Shown piece by piece: positions 12,685 through 13,357 of a DNA stretch of 13,357 bases (within the stretch, counting starts at the first letter, position 1; each line of letters starts with the position of its first letter). Location of the stretch: the NCBI GenBank assembly GCA_031418395.1, contig JANOXL010000101.1:1-13357 (forward strand), given 5' to 3'. The notes under the pieces were generated by a model that did no database searches, was not told where the DNA came from, and saw only the letters and a list, made by a program, of their open reading frames with translations. Made by a program: the position numbers and the translations under genes. The stretch comes from JANYCG01 sp031418395. Its GTDB lineage: Bacteria; Pseudomonadota; Gammaproteobacteria; Burkholderiales; Burkholderiaceae_C.

Positions 12685-13357
12685 AGGGGAAAGTGGGGGC
12701 TGGGGTTCAAAGTGGACAGCGGCAAATCGCTAACCTCCTGCAGCAGTTTGGCCAGTTGCACACCCGTGGCATCCAGAATCGCCTGACCTTTGGCCGCTGT
12801 GGCAATGGACGCGTTGCCCGCCGCGCCCATGGCGTTGTAGTCTTGCACCTGCCAGCCGAGTTTGGCGCTGCTGCCGTTGCCCAAAATCGGGTACTTGGCG
12901 GCGCGGTCTTGCGCGGTGGATTTGAAGTCGCGGGCTTGCGCCATGTCGACATACTTTTCACGCAGCGCCAGCATCATCGAGGTTTCCATGTCTCCCGCGT
13001 GGATACCAAAGCGGTGCTCTTCGGGAGGGAAGAGGTTCAACACCGCGTCACCCAGCGGCAACGTGTACCAATTGGTGCTGTAAACGATCATGTCATACGC
13101 ACTGCGCAAGTCGCGCGCCACAATGTCCATCACGCTGACCTGGCCACCGTGGGAATTCAACAAAACCAGCTTTTTGATGCCGGCGCGGGCTACACAGGCG
13201 CCGAGTTCCATCCACACGCTGATCAGCGTTTGCGCTGACAAGGTGAGCGTGCCGGGAAACCGGATGTGTTCGTTGCTTTTACCGACTTGCTGCGTGGGCA
13301 TGAACAAGACCGACAAATCGTCTTTCAGATGGGGCAGGGTGGCCTCAATCACACCGT
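12681..13357 (-). CDS. creatininase-family amidohydrolase, 5' end outside the window
   Basis: The C-terminal ~225 residues of a metal-dependent amidohydrolase of the creatininase/FAPy-deformylase (ArfB)/MftE family. These enzymes open cyclic amides or cleave amides and formamides. Visible: EHIRFPGTLTLS (family E-H-x-x-F-P-G-T), LLNSHGGQ (metal-binding H-G-G segment) and HAGDMETSMML (family H-A-G-x-x-E-T-S). The N-terminal metal motif (E-Q-H-G-x-H-L-P type) is absent because the frame runs off the window: it stays open to the last complete codon at 13355, so the GTG at 13352 is not the real start. Overlaps the ATPase start by 4 bases, so it heads the visible part of the operon. Creatinine is one candidate substrate, but the family is broad and its partners point equally to other N-heterocycles. 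Confidence 0.88.
   Translation of the reverse strand, partial: GVIEATLPHLKDDLSVLFMPTQQVGKSNEHIRFPGTLTLSAQTLISVWMELGACVARAGIKKLVLLNSHGGQVSVMDIVARDLRSAYDMIVYSTNWYTLPLGDAVLNLFPPEEHRFGIHAGDMETSMMLALREKYVDMAQARDFKSTAQDRAAKYPILGNGSSAKLGWQVQDYNAMGAAGNASIATAAKGQAILDATGVQLAKLLQEVSDLPLSTLNPSPHFPL

Noticed and set aside
1..13357. CRISPR arrays, tRNA or rRNA genes, insertion sequences, prophage or defence genes
   Set aside because: I looked on both strands and found no regularly spaced repeats, cloverleaf patterns, transposase motifs or defence-type domains.

Overview
The window looks like chromosomal DNA from a betaproteobacterium of the order Burkholderiales, probably Comamonadaceae (Rhodoferax/Polaromonas-like). 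The basis is fairly high GC, Uup- and HtpG-type proteins of that flavour, and a ~63-base repeat that I recall from comamonad genomes. No rRNA, tRNA, CRISPR array, transposase or phage gene is visible.

Left part (1-2348). The + strand carries an ABC-F ATPase of the Uup type whose 5' end is broken. Bases 1-99 are an exact inverted copy of bases 260-358, so the first ~36 codons of the real gene are missing and replaced by fold-back sequence, most likely an assembly or amplification chimera at a contig end. Convergent to it is a 68-residue hypothetical gene with a perfect-looking ribosome binding site, a good sigma70-type promoter and a 16-base palindrome upstream.

Middle (2349-4695). htpG (Hsp90) is on the - strand behind a convincing sigma32 heat-shock promoter; its leader would begin with a long stem. 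Upstream is an AT-rich, gene-free spacer of about 340 bases. It holds one copy of the dispersed repeat, a terminator-like hairpin and an operator-like inverted repeat.

Right part (4696-13357). Nine - strand genes run head to tail with 4-8 base overlaps or short gaps, in transcription order: creatininase-family amidohydrolase (cut by the window end), ABC ATPase, ABC permease, cytosine-deaminase-like amidohydrolase, FAD-linked (VAO-type) oxidase, NMT1/THI5-type periplasmic binding protein, flavodoxin-fold quinone reductase, a Rid-family protein lacking the usual arginine, and an alpha/beta hydrolase. The set reads as an uptake-and-breakdown operon for a small nitrogen heterocycle or cyclic amide. 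The substrate cannot be named from sequence.

Most unusual signal: up to five copies of a ~63-base element that starts with a 5-bp stem / 7-base loop / 5-bp stem. The stem is perfect in three copies with compensating base changes. One copy is intergenic. The others lie inside reading frames: the Uup linker, the permease N-terminal tail, the deaminase-like N-terminus and, more doubtfully, the binding-protein signal peptide. This suggests a mobile or domesticated mini-element that is tolerated in, and contributes, protein sequence.
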